Shown piece by piece: positions 1-8,277 of a stretch of 64,000 nucleotides of DNA. Position 1 is the stretch's first letter; the number at the start of each line of letters is the position of its first letter. The translations under genes and the position numbers were made by a program. Below the pieces are notes generated by a model, which did no database searches, was not told where the DNA came from, and was given only the letters and a program-made list of their open reading frames with translations. The stretch covers positions 620,675-684,674 of the forward strand of contig NZ_JAUCBP010000007.1 in the NCBI RefSeq assembly GCF_030362855.1, written 5' to 3'. The DNA comes from Neoalteromonas arenosi. GTDB lineage: Bacteria; Pseudomonadota; Gammaproteobacteria; Enterobacterales; Alteromonadaceae.

Positions 1-281
1 ATGATCACATCGCGCAATCGGCTAAACCCGGCGATTTGGTTATTACCTCTGATATTCCTCTAGCTGCTGAAGTTATCGCTAATGGCGTAGATGCACTAAA
101 CCCAAGGGGTGAAATGTACGATCGCAGCAGTATCAGGGCGCAACTGAATATGCGTGATTTTATGGATACCATGCGCGCTAGTGGCGAACACACCGGAGGG
201 CAGCGCAGCTACGGGCAGAAAGAAAAGCAAGGATTTGCGAACAGTTTAGACAGGTGGCTCGCACGAGCCACCATACAATAA
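1..281 (+). CDS. YaiI/YqxD family (UPF0178, DUF188) protein, 3' part
   Basis: The reading frame is open from the left edge (first full codon at base 3) to a TAA at 279-281, so the N-terminus lies outside the window. The visible ~92 residues carry the family's conserved [11 protein letters not shown] stretch and then LNPRGEMY, both typical of UPF0178 proteins, which have a PIN-like fold and no settled function. The ATG at base 1 is in a different frame and is not the start. It converges with the aminotransferase gene, only 3 bases separating the two stops, with no obvious terminator between them. The family call is firm; the biochemical role is unknown. Confidence 0.88.
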   Translation, partial: DHIAQSAKPGDLVITSDIPLAAEVIANGVDALNPRGEMYDRSSIRAQLNMRDFMDTMRASGEHTGGQRSYGQKEKQGFANSLDRWLARATIQ

Positions 282-284
282 AGC

Positions 285-1475
285 TTATAGAACAGCGATT
301 AAGGCTTCAGCTAGGCGCTCAACATTGTTTTGGTTGATGCCAGCAATATTTACCCGACTGCTATCCACAAAGTAAACGCTGTGCTGGTCGCGCATTGCGC
401 GTACTTGCTCTGGGCTAATACACAAGTATGAGAACATGCCTTTTTGTTGATTAACAAATTCAAAATCTTGCTTATCTTGGTTACTGTTTAGTGCATTTGC
501 TAACAAACCACGCAATGACTTCATGCGCTCACGCATTTCATCAACTTCGTTAATCCATTCTTGTTTTAACTCTGCATCGCTCAAAATGATATCAACCAAT
601 GCACCGCCATAACTCGGTGGCATTGAATAAATACCGCGTGCAACGCTTTGGATTTGTGATTGCGCTATAGTTTTCACTGCGCTTGTTTCACCTACAATTG
701 CTGCTAATCCAACACGTTCGCGATATAAGCCAAAGTTCTTGCTGCACGAGGCGGCAATGATAACTTCAGGCAAGGTTTCTACGAACAGGCGTACGGCGTA
801 AGCGTCGGTATCTAAGCCATCGCCGAAACCTTGATAAGCAATATCGAAAAACGGTAAGAAACCCTGCTGCTGTGTAACCGCAAGGACTTCACACCACTGC
901 TCTTGCGTTAAGTCTCCACCCGTGGGGTTGTGACAGCAGCCGTGGAACAATACAACATCGCCTTTCGGAATGGTTTTTAGCGCATCGATCATCGCGTCAA
1001 ACTTGATTGATGCTGAGTCTTTGTCGAAGTACGGATAGGTCTTGATCGCAAGACCGGCATTGCCAATTAGTGGAATATGATTCGCCCACGTTGGATCACT
1101 GACCCAAACCGTTAGATCTTTGTTCACGCGAGTAAGCAACTCAGCCAATATACGTAGGGCACCACAACCACCTGGCGCTTGTACTGCGGCCACGCGATCT
1201 GCCAATAGTGCAGGGTGGCTTTGCCCTAAAATCAAGGTCAACATATTGTCGATAAAGCCTTGTACGCCCTGTGGAGTAATGTAGGTCTTACTTGTTTCTG
1301 TCTCAATCAAACGACGCGCAGCTTTAGCTACGGCAGATACAATCGGAGTATTGCCTTGCTCATCTTTGTAAACGCCAACACCCAAATCGATTTTATTGGG
1401 GTTCGGATCTTTTTTATAGGCAGCAGACAAACCTAGTATTGGATCAGGGGCGAGTTGCGGTAGCACGTCGAACAC
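285..1475 (-). CDS. aspC: Aromatic amino acid / aspartate aminotransferase
   Basis: A 396-residue class I aminotransferase that would move an amino group between aspartate or aromatic amino acids and 2-oxoglutarate using PLP in the cytoplasm. The N-terminus (MFDVLPQLAPDPILGL) and the Lys in SCSKNFGLYRERVG (about residue 246) match the AspC/TyrB family, and the length is that of E. coli AspC. The start is GTG at 1475, with GAGG about 8 bases upstream. AspC and TyrB cannot be separated by eye, so the symbol is the likelier of the two. It is transcribed away from the NRDE gene's promoter side and looks monocistronic. Confidence 0.93.
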   Translation of the reverse strand: MFDVLPQLAPDPILGLSAAYKKDPNPNKIDLGVGVYKDEQGNTPIVSAVAKAARRLIETETSKTYITPQGVQGFIDNMLTLILGQSHPALLADRVAAVQAPGGCGALRILAELLTRVNKDLTVWVSDPTWANHIPLIGNAGLAIKTYPYFDKDSASIKFDAMIDALKTIPKGDVVLFHGCCHNPTGGDLTQEQWCEVLAVTQQQGFLPFFDIAYQGFGDGLDTDAYAVRLFVETLPEVIIAASCSKNFGLYRERVGLAAIVGETSAVKTIAQSQIQSVARGIYSMPPSYGGALVDIILSDAELKQEWINEVDEMRERMKSLRGLLANALNSNQDKQDFEFVNQQKGMFSYLCISPEQVRAMRDQHSVYFVDSSRVNIAGINQNNVERLAEALIAVL

Positions 1476-1575
1476 GAGTATTTCCTCTTTGGTTGATTGA
1501 TTAGATAGGCGGCTGGCATTATGACACTACGCGCTTGTCAATAACTAGCACTAATATGGTTATTTAATGGTTTTT

Positions 1576-2352
1576 TTAACTTTCGAGGCTGAATTCGTAT
1601 GCGGCTTCATTCTCGACAATGGCGCTGGCGTTAAAATTGCGCTCGTACCAGTTTACATGGCTATGCTGATCGACAATTAATAGAGTGCTGGTCCGCGTGC
1701 CGTATTGTTCACCTTGAATGAATATCGACGACAATTGTTTTTCCCATTCACTGGGTACGCCAGTGTCAGGTAACAAATGATCTTCAGCTTTGGTTTGATC
1801 GCCGAGCAAGGCAAAAAGCGCTTCGATATTGAGCTCTTTGTGTGTCTCACAATAATCGGCTAAGGCAAGTTTACCCCGTTCAATTTTAGGCCACGGCGTA
1901 TTGAGGCTCGCATTTGATAAACCATAATACCCGTTTTTTAATGTTTGTAATTGCAGTGAGTGGTTGTTGAATACTTGTAATTGCCCGCGCTTGATGTCGC
2001 CATATAGCAAGTTGTAGCCATTGTAATCATCAGCCGTATTTTGTAACTGTTGGGCAAAGTCTGAATAGCCAGAATTACCGAGTAAATAGTTTACCGTCAG
2101 TTCACCCCGCGACTTGGCCTGGTCATTCTGTCGTTTTGGGTCACGAATATTGGTTAATGCGGCTATTCTACCGTTACGCGTAACACCCATCCAAGTGCCT
2201 CCGGCCTTTACATCACGGCCAGCTAATAGGTTTTCGCATTCAGGCCAGAAACGGCTGCTTTGCGTAGGGCGTTGATGAAACTCATCGCGATTAGCAGCGA
2301 TGATTAACGGATACTTTGGGTGTTGGTTAACCGCAATAAACAAAATACACAT
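1576..2352 (-). CDS. NRDE family protein (TANGO2-like)
   Basis: A 258-residue protein beginning MCILFIAVNQHPKYPL and containing AANRDEFHQRP, the NRDE signature that names the family. A conserved N-terminal Cys follows the initiator Met, as in Ntn-hydrolase-like members. The eukaryotic homologue TANGO2 is linked to haem or lipid handling; the bacterial function is not established. No signal peptide is seen, so it should be cytoplasmic. It is divergent from the acyltransferase gene with about 80 bases between the starts. The upstream Shine-Dalgarno is weak. The family call is secure; the function is not. Confidence 0.85.
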   Translation of the reverse strand: MCILFIAVNQHPKYPLIIAANRDEFHQRPTQSSRFWPECENLLAGRDVKAGGTWMGVTRNGRIAALTNIRDPKRQNDQAKSRGELTVNYLLGNSGYSDFAQQLQNTADDYNGYNLLYGDIKRGQLQVFNNHSLQLQTLKNGYYGLSNASLNTPWPKIERGKLALADYCETHKELNIEALFALLGDQTKAEDHLLPDTGVPSEWEKQLSSIFIQGEQYGTRTSTLLIVDQHSHVNWYERNFNASAIVENEAAYEFSLES

Positions 2353-2434
2353 AGTTTAGTTCTGTTCGATTATGCAATCTGGCGGCATAAGCGTTAATCT
2401 ATTAACTTATTATTTCTAATCACATTGTGCCGTA

Positions 2435-3091
2435 GTGACCGAGATGCGACCAGAAAAATTACACAACAATAATAAAATGGGTTCGAATTCAAATCAGCCA
2501 AACAATGATAGTCAATCACCGCCAAGTGGTGGCAATGCTTTTTCGGGGTGGTTGGGACGAACTTTGTTACGCATTACTGGCTGGAAAATCGAAGGCAGCT
2601 TACCACGTTATCCGAAAATGGTTATTGCGGTAGCGCCCCATACGTCAAACTGGGACTTCTTTTTGGGCTTAGCCGTTTTGTTTGCCCTGCGGATCAAAAT
2701 CCGATTCTTAGGTAAGCACACAATTTTCATTCCGGTGATTAAACAATTGTTAGAGTTTATTGGTGGCATGCCAGTAGATCGTCGCAGTCCACACGGTATT
2801 GTCGATCAAGTGGTGGATGCATTTAATCAATCTGATAAGATGATCCTAGCGGTGGCACCAGAGGGAACACGGTCGCCAATCTATCCATGGAAGACTGGCT
2901 TTTTAGCGATTGCACATAAGGCACAGGTCCCCGTAGTACTTGTCGGCTTTGACTTTAAGCACAAGACTGTTAAATTCGGCCCCAGTTTAGAACACCACAA
3001 CGGTATCGAAGACAATATGCATACTGTGTATTCGTTCTTTATTGACATAAATGCAAAGTACCCTGACAAGGTAAAATATTCGGAGCAATAA
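2435..3091 (+). CDS. 1-acyl-sn-glycerol-3-phosphate acyltransferase-like (PlsC domain) protein
   Basis: A 218-residue putative acyltransferase. It has the PlsC-type HX4D motif as APHTSNWDF and the later APEGTRSP block that binds the phosphate of the acceptor, plus GGMPVDR between them. This small form resembles bacterial glycerol acyltransferases of the lyso-PA class rather than full PlsC. The N-terminal 40 residues are polar and low in complexity. The start is uncertain: GTG at 2435, ATG at 2444 and ATG at 2477 are all in frame. It ends 3 bases before the PLP-enzyme start, so the two are probably co-transcribed. The acceptor lipid cannot be told from sequence. Confidence 0.85.
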   Translation: MTEMRPEKLHNNNKMGSNSNQPNNDSQSPPSGGNAFSGWLGRTLLRITGWKIEGSLPRYPKMVIAVAPHTSNWDFFLGLAVLFALRIKIRFLGKHTIFIPVIKQLLEFIGGMPVDRRSPHGIVDQVVDAFNQSDKMILAVAPEGTRSPIYPWKTGFLAIAHKAQVPVVLVGFDFKHKTVKFGPSLEHHNGIEDNMHTVYSFFIDINAKYPDKVKYSEQ

Positions 3092-3094
3092 ATT

Positions 3095-4339
3095 TTGGCA
3101 AAACGCGGTTTCACTACGCAACTGATACATGCAGATAGGCAACTCAATTCGCCAGAATTTGGCGGCGCGCATAGTTCTACAACGCAATCGGTTTTATTTG
3201 AATATCAGGATGCGCAGGAGCTTGTAGACGTATTCCAAGGTAAAAAATTAGGCCATGTTTACTCGCGTTCGTCGTCAGGTTCGGTATCTGCACTGCAAAA
3301 TATGCTTAACCATATGGAAAGTGGTGTTGGAGCCTTGTGTTTTGCCACAGGTATGGCTGCGATTGCCAGTACATTAATGGCGTTGTTGCGTGGCGGTGAT
3401 CACATCATTGTTTCGCAGTTTTTGTTTGGTAACACACGCAGTTTGATGCAGACGCTCGAAGATTTTGGTGTACGGATCAGTTACGTCGATGTTACTGACA
3501 TTCGCAATGTGGTTGACGCCTATGCACCTGATACCAAAATGGTATTTTGTGAAACCATCGCCAACCCTGTAACTCAAGTGAGTGATTGTGAGGCAATTGG
3601 CAAGTTTTGTGCGGAAAATAAGTTACTGTTTGTGCTCGATAACACCATGACTCCGGCGTATTTGTTTGACGCTAAAAATGTGAAAGCTAGCCTTTTAGTC
3701 AGTTCTTTGACTAAGTATATCGGCGGCCACGGCAACGTATTAGGAGGATCTGTAGTTGACACCGGCTTGTTTGATTGGCGTAACTTTGACAACATCCATG
3801 CAGCCTATAAAGGTGCTGACGACTCACAGTGGGGGCTAACGCAAATTAAGAAGCGCGGCTTACGCGATATTGGTGCGACATTGGCGCCGGATTCTGCGAG
3901 TCGTTTATCGGTGGGGATGGAAACATTGGCTTTGCGACTGAACAAAGCCTGTGAAAATGCTCTGCAGTTAGCAACTTGGTTAAACTCACACTCGCAAGTT
4001 AAGCAGGTTTTTTATCCTGGGCTCGCCGAACATCCTCAGCACTTCATAGCGCGTCAACTATTCTCATCATTTGGTGCTATTTTAAGTCTTGAACTGGCCG
4101 ATCATATCGATCCCGTGGCGTTTTTGAATGAGTTAAACCTGGTGTTGTCGGCCACTCATTTGGGGGATACGCGAACATTGGCATTACCTGTGGCGTCGAC
4201 AATCTTCTATGAAAATGGGCCAGAGGCGCGAGCAGCAATGGGGATCAGTGACACTATGATCCGCTTTTCAATAGGTATTGAAGATATTGATGATTTAATT
4301 GCTGACTTCACCCAAGCGTTTAATCAGTTAGGTAAATAA
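3095..4339 (+). CDS. Trans-sulfuration family PLP enzyme (cystathionine gamma-synthase/lyase or methionine gamma-lyase type)
   Basis: A 414-residue Cys/Met-metabolism PLP-dependent enzyme. Family marks are YSRSSSGSVSALQ near residue 50, FATGMAAI, the aspartate in VLDNTMTPAY, and the Schiff-base Lys in SSLTKYIGGHGNVLGG. It would act on homocysteine, cystathionine or methionine-type substrates in the cytoplasm; the sequence does not decide between gamma-synthase, gamma-lyase and O-acylhomoserine sulfhydrylase. The start is TTG at 3095, with CGGAG about 9 bases upstream. It follows the acyltransferase by 3 bases and ends before a bidirectional terminator. Confidence 0.88.
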   Translation: MAKRGFTTQLIHADRQLNSPEFGGAHSSTTQSVLFEYQDAQELVDVFQGKKLGHVYSRSSSGSVSALQNMLNHMESGVGALCFATGMAAIASTLMALLRGGDHIIVSQFLFGNTRSLMQTLEDFGVRISYVDVTDIRNVVDAYAPDTKMVFCETIANPVTQVSDCEAIGKFCAENKLLFVLDNTMTPAYLFDAKNVKASLLVSSLTKYIGGHGNVLGGSVVDTGLFDWRNFDNIHAAYKGADDSQWGLTQIKKRGLRDIGATLAPDSASRLSVGMETLALRLNKACENALQLATWLNSHSQVKQVFYPGLAEHPQHFIARQLFSSFGAILSLELADHIDPVAFLNELNLVLSATHLGDTRTLALPVASTIFYENGPEARAAMGISDTMIRFSIGIEDIDDLIADFTQAFNQLGK

Positions 4340-4381
4340 GATTCAGTTTGAGTCTACCTTTTATTCAGGCAATCAAAATTC

Positions 4382-4411
4382 AAAAAAGGCCGCAGATACT
4401 GCGGCCTTTTT
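4382..4411. terminator. Bidirectional intrinsic terminator
   Basis: GGCCGCAG (4388-4395) and CTGCGGCC (4399-4406) form a perfect 8-bp stem with a 3-base loop. It is flanked by six A's on the left and five T's on the right, so it can stop transcripts of both the PLP enzyme gene (+) and the FAS1 gene (-). Confidence 0.93.
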
Positions 4412-4425
4412 CGTTCTACATGTTT

Positions 4426-6624
4426 TTACTCGAGTGTTTCGGTAATGACCGTATCGATCACATGAATAACACCGTTGGTCGTATAAATATCAGTTGTGGT
4501 GACATTTGAACCTTGGATTTGCAAAGCAACCTGTGGCTGATCAACGGTGTACCAAACATCACCTACACCTTGACCATTGGTATCACCAGCGGCCGTATCG
4601 TTGGCAAAGAAGTACAATGGGCGTCCTTGATAAGCCGCTTGCATTGAGCCATCTCCGCGTTCAATGACAGACAAACCAGGGATTGATGAAACATCACCGT
4701 CAGTGACAATCACCGGTGGCCAGTTAGTCGCACAACCGTCAACACAAGCGCTACCACCAGTACCTAGGTCATTGTCGAACGTGTATAACGTGAAGCCAGG
4801 ATTATCAGAACCTAGACCACCGACCAAGCGTTGGTTGACAGCATCATAGCTGACTTCCGTTGAATCGGTGTTTTCAGCCTGAGCAAAGTTTACGATCGCG
4901 ACCGAAACATCTTCCATAGCCGCGGTATCAACATTAGAACCATTAGCTGCATATGCGCCTAATGAGTTAACTTCTGCGCCGATGATTACGTGCTGTAGCA
5001 ACACATTGGTCAGAGCATCTGTATCTGCAAGCAGACCATCAAGTGCCATGTCTTCGATTTTATCAAATGCTGCGTTGGTTGGCGCGAACACCGTGAATGT
5101 TTCCATCTCATCGGCTAGAGTTGTATCTAGACCTGCGATATCTAACGCTGCCAGTAAGGTACTGAAATTGGCGTTACTAACTACCACCTCTGCAATATTT
5201 TGGGTCGGCTCACCGCGGTCAGCAGGCGGCAAAATCACTTGATCAACCACGTGAATAACGCCGTTATCGGCCATCACGTCTGCAAGTGCTACGCGCGACG
5301 CATTGACGTATAAATCGGAGCCGCTTAGCGATAGTGCAGCATCTTGCATATTGGTCATTGTAACCAAGCTATCGTTAGATTGGGCAACCGTTACTGCCGC
5401 GTCTTGAAGGATAGTCGCCCCCGAGATTACGTGATATTGCAAAATATTAGATAATGCTGCTGTGTCCATTAATAGGTCGTCAATGGCGTCTTGGCCTAGT
5501 AACGCGAATGCTGCATCAGTTGGTGCGAATACTGTAAATTGTTCATCAGTGTTGGCTAATACAGTATCAAGGCCTGTTGCCTGTAGAGCTGCAACTAGTG
5601 TTGTAAAGCTGCCATTCTCAACCGCTACATCAACGATAGAGACCGGGGGCGCGGGAACTTCAACGTCAGCGACGACTACCATATCAATAACATGAATCAC
5701 GCCGTTGGTAGTGTATATATCGGTTGTTACAATGTTAGCTCCGCCAAATGTCAACAAATCAGTATCAGCATTTAAGCCTACGGGGATAGTTGCACCGGAA
5801 GCTGTTTCTGGTGACTGGCCCACCAAGCTGAACGCGGTAATCGAGTTTACTGTACCTGGCACTACGTGCTGGAGGAGTATACCTTCAAGCACATCAGGAT
5901 TGTCGAGTAACACGTCGATAGTATCTTGACCCAACATAGCAAAGGCATCATCAGTGGGCGCGAAAACGGTAAATTCAGCATTTGGATCGCTTAGAGTATC
6001 GGCAAGGCCTGCCGCCTCAACCGCCGCAACTAGTGTTTCAAAGCTACCTGCAGCAACAGCTGTCTCAACAATGTTTGCTGTCGGTTCACCGCGCTCAGCA
6101 GGCGGCATCAAAACCGCGTCGATCACATGGATAATCCCGTTATCAGTTTGAATATCGGTTGATGTCACTGTTGCTTGGTTAACGAACAGTGTGTCATTCA
6201 CGAAAGACAGGCCCACGCTATCTCCGTTGAACATCTCAACTGTTGCACCAGCGGCTGCTATTGCCGCTTCTGCGTTCACTTCACCATCAATAACGTGATA
6301 TGTCAGTACATCAGTTAGTTGATCTTGGTTGGCGAGCAAATCATCTATCGCATCTTGTCCCAACAACGCAAACGCGTCGTCAGTAGGGGCAAATACTGTA
6401 AAGGATGCGTCAGGATCTGAAAGAGCATCGACCAGTTGCGCTTCTGTTAGTGCAGCGACTAACGTCGTGAAGCTACCATTGTCTACGGCCACATCAACAA
6501 TTGTTACCGGCGGTGGTGGTGGCGCCGGCGGAGTGGGGGGCGGTGGCAGATCATCCGAGTCAGAGCCACAGCCAGATAGGGCTAATAAACTAACCGCGCC
6601 TACAAGTAACGAGAGTTTATGCAT
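4426..6624 (-). CDS. Lipoprotein with four fasciclin (FAS1) domains and an inserted COG4315-type domain
   Basis: A 732-residue predicted lipoprotein: signal peptide ending LSGC (Cys19), then a Pro-rich linker (about 26-40). Four FAS1 domains follow at about 41-172, 183-318, 327-468 and 478-730, each with FTVFAPTDDAF- and GVIHVID-type motifs. Domain 4 is interrupted at about 590-700 by a segment with two secreted-repeat units: LYTFDNDLG..CVDGCATNWPPV, then ERGDGSMQAAYQGRPLYFF..GDVWYTV, as in COG4315 (PF03640) lipoproteins. The FAS1 C-terminal strand resumes after it. FAS1 domains mediate adhesion; COG4315 has no settled role. Surface or periplasmic adhesion is inferred. It is monocistronic and divergent from azoR. 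Confidence 0.9.
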   Translation of the reverse strand: MHKLSLLVGAVSLLALSGCGSDSDDLPPPPTPPAPPPPPVTIVDVAVDNGSFTTLVAALTEAQLVDALSDPDASFTVFAPTDDAFALLGQDAIDDLLANQDQLTDVLTYHVIDGEVNAEAAIAAAGATVEMFNGDSVGLSFVNDTLFVNQATVTSTDIQTDNGIIHVIDAVLMPPAERGEPTANIVETAVAAGSFETLVAAVEAAGLADTLSDPNAEFTVFAPTDDAFAMLGQDTIDVLLDNPDVLEGILLQHVVPGTVNSITAFSLVGQSPETASGATIPVGLNADTDLLTFGGANIVTTDIYTTNGVIHVIDMVVVADVEVPAPPVSIVDVAVENGSFTTLVAALQATGLDTVLANTDEQFTVFAPTDAAFALLGQDAIDDLLMDTAALSNILQYHVISGATILQDAAVTVAQSNDSLVTMTNMQDAALSLSGSDLYVNASRVALADVMADNGVIHVVDQVILPPADRGEPTQNIAEVVVSNANFSTLLAALDIAGLDTTLADEMETFTVFAPTNAAFDKIEDMALDGLLADTDALTNVLLQHVIIGAEVNSLGAYAANGSNVDTAAMEDVSVAIVNFAQAENTDSTEVSYDAVNQRLVGGLGSDNPGFTLYTFDNDLGTGGSACVDGCATNWPPVIVTDGDVSSIPGLSVIERGDGSMQAAYQGRPLYFFANDTAAGDTNGQGVGDVWYTVDQPQVALQIQGSNVTTTDIYTTNGVIHVIDTVITETLE

Positions 6625-6700
6625 TGTAGTTTCCTCTTAATGTGTTCGAGGTGCTTACGCATGCAGATTCTCTGCTAGATCAGGAATTCGGTGAAGATTA

Positions 6701-6717
6701 CAAATGTTTAACATTTG
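6701..6717. promoter_or_regulatory. Perfect palindrome upstream of azoR and the FAS1 gene
   Basis: CAAATGTT, a single T, then AACATTTG gives 8-bp arms around one base. It lies in the 217-base divergent region and is close to a second, longer inverted repeat. It looks like an operator; the binding protein is unknown. Confidence 0.5.
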
Positions 6718-6726
6718 CGTTATGTT

Positions 6727-6766
6727 ATAACACTTATGTTCTACATATTAGAACGGTAAGTGTTAT
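6727..6766. promoter_or_regulatory. Nested inverted repeat, candidate operator upstream of azoR
   Basis: Outer arms ATAACACTTA (6727-6736) and TAAGTGTTAT (6757-6766) are perfectly complementary. Inner arms GTTCT (6738-6742) and AGAAC (6750-6754) are also complementary, with the two levels offset by one base. It sits 76 bases before the azoR start. The size and symmetry fit a dimeric regulator site; the identity of the regulator is not visible. Confidence 0.5.
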
Positions 6767-6841
6767 TTAATGCGATTTTAAATCTAAATATTAGTAACTA
6801 TAGTTGGGCCATACCCACTGATTAAGTTACCGAGGTTTATT

Positions 6842-7444
6842 ATGAAAAACGTATTAGCGATTACAAGCAGTTTGCAAACAGGTGCCGGCAATTCAACTAA
6901 ATTAGTCGATATCTATCTCGATAAATTGGCCACCACAACGACAACTAATGTGGTTCGTCGTGACTTAGCAGCCACAGACATCCCACACCTGACTGATAGC
7001 GAAATGGCTGCATGGGCAGTCGAACCTACCGCGCGTAATGATGAGCAACAGCAATTGGCGCAATTGTCAGAAGACATCATCGCTGAAGTTCAAACTGCGG
7101 ATGAAATAGTACTTGGCGTACCCATGTACAATTTTGGTATCCCTAGCGCATTAAAGGCTTGGATTGACCGTTTGGCACGAGCGGGCATAACTTTTACTTA
7201 CACAGAAAATGGTCCGCAAGGCTTGCTCAACGGCAAGAAAGTGACGATTTTAGCCGCGCGTGGAGGGATGTACGCGGGAACAGCACTGGATACTCAAACT
7301 GAATATCTGCGCAATTTTTGGGCTTTTCTGGGTGTGACTGATGTTGAGTTTGTTTATGCCGAAGGTTTGGCGATGGGAGAAGAGTCAGCCCAGCAAGCTT
7401 GGCAAAAAGCCGATGAAAAAATATTGGAACTTATTGCTAACTAG
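6842..7444 (+). CDS. azoR: FMN-dependent NADH-azoreductase
   Basis: A 200-residue flavodoxin-fold quinone/azo-compound reductase that would use NADH and FMN in the cytoplasm to detoxify quinones. The N-terminus (VLAITSSLQTGAGNSTKL) matches the AzoR FMN-phosphate loop, and VLGVPMYNFGIPSALKAWIDR is the family's second FMN-contact block (shown by its ends MYNFGIPS and KAWIDR). The length equals that of E. coli AzoR. ATG at 6842 follows a GAGG-like sequence (ACCGAGGTTTATT). Two palindromes lie upstream and a terminator downstream, so it is probably a regulated single-gene unit. Confidence 0.93.
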   Translation: MKNVLAITSSLQTGAGNSTKLVDIYLDKLATTTTTNVVRRDLAATDIPHLTDSEMAAWAVEPTARNDEQQQLAQLSEDIIAEVQTADEIVLGVPMYNFGIPSALKAWIDRLARAGITFTYTENGPQGLLNGKKVTILAARGGMYAGTALDTQTEYLRNFWAFLGVTDVEFVYAEGLAMGEESAQQAWQKADEKILELIAN

Positions 7445-7517
7445 TCCGGTCTATTTAACTGTAGGTCACTGTAATTGAGCAAAACCTACTGTGTGTTCCA
7501 AGTTGAGTGTGCTTGTT

Positions 7518-7545
7518 GCCCCGCCATGTAGCGGGGCTTTTTTTT
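7518..7545. terminator. Intrinsic terminator after azoR
   Basis: GCCCCGC (7518-7524), loop CATGTA, GCGGGGC (7531-7537), then eight T's. It serves azoR on the + strand and lies just beyond the stop of the convergent peroxidase gene. Confidence 0.9.
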
Positions 7546-7547
7546 AA

Positions 7548-8105
7548 CTAGTCTTGTATCGCCAGTGCGGCTTCAAGATCTTTAATCAAACTGCTGCTAG
7601 TGGGACTAGTCCAATTGGAATAGTAATCAACCACATTACCTTTTTTGTCGACTAGATATTTATAGAAATTCCATTCTGGCGCTTTGCCCGCTTCATCCGC
7701 TAGGCGTCTAAATAATGGGTCTGCGTCATCACCTTCAACTGACAGTGGCTCGAACATTGGGAATTGAACACCGTACTCTAATACGCATTGTTCAACAATT
7801 TTGCCTTCGTCTTCATCTTCTTGATTGAAATTATGGGCTGGGAAGCCCAAGACAGTAAAACCTTGGTCCTTGTACGTACTGTATAGCTCCTCTAAACCCT
7901 CAAACTGTTTTGTGAAACCACAATAACTTGCCGTATTTACGATCAGTAGTGTTTGTCCCTTGTAAGCATCACACATATTGACCATTTCTTGTGAGTTCAA
8001 TTTGCGCTTCATAAATTTTAAGATGTCGGGACAATCATTCGCCTGTGTCGTAAGCGATGTCAGTGCCAGTGCCGCGATACTGAGTTTCAATAGCAATTGT
8101 TTCAT
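7548..8105 (-). CDS. Glutathione peroxidase family protein, exported
   Basis: A 185-residue thiol peroxidase of the GPx family. An N-terminal signal peptide (MKQLLLKLSIAALALTSL, cleavage near TQA-ND) suggests export to the periplasm, unlike cytoplasmic BtuE. The peroxidatic site is VNTASYCGFTKQ, with Cys in place of selenocysteine. The FPAHNF block and the Trp in APEWNFYKYLVDK are typical of the family. It would reduce hydrogen or lipid peroxides, more likely with thioredoxin-like donors than glutathione. The gene is convergent with azoR and divergent from the S9 peptidase. Confidence 0.9.
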   Translation of the reverse strand: MKQLLLKLSIAALALTSLTTQANDCPDILKFMKRKLNSQEMVNMCDAYKGQTLLIVNTASYCGFTKQFEGLEELYSTYKDQGFTVLGFPAHNFNQEDEDEGKIVEQCVLEYGVQFPMFEPLSVEGDDADPLFRRLADEAGKAPEWNFYKYLVDKKGNVVDYYSNWTSPTSSSLIKDLEAALAIQD

Positions 8106-8214
8106 GTTTATTCCTGTTGAGTTTTGTTTGTTGTATTCCTATTAGAGTGAAAAAGATCACTGCCTACTACAATTTTAAAACGTTGAACTCACTAAAATTT
8201 CAGGACGAGATCAT

Positions 8215-8245
8215 TTGACCTTGTGCGCATCGTTAATGCTATAGT
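8215..8245 (+). promoter_or_regulatory. Candidate sigma-70 promoter of the S9 peptidase gene
   Basis: TTGACC (8215-8220) and TATAGT (8240-8245) are separated by 19 bases. The -10 is preceded by TGC, giving an extended -10 that can offset the long spacer. The ATG at 8278 is 33 bases downstream. Confidence 0.5.
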
Positions 8246-8277
8246 TTCGCACGGTTTTAACAGTCTCAGTAGATCCA

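Noticed and set aside
1-60. ATG at base 1 as a gene start
   Set aside because: It is out of frame with the UPF0178 coding sequence, which is open from base 3 and clearly begins outside the window.
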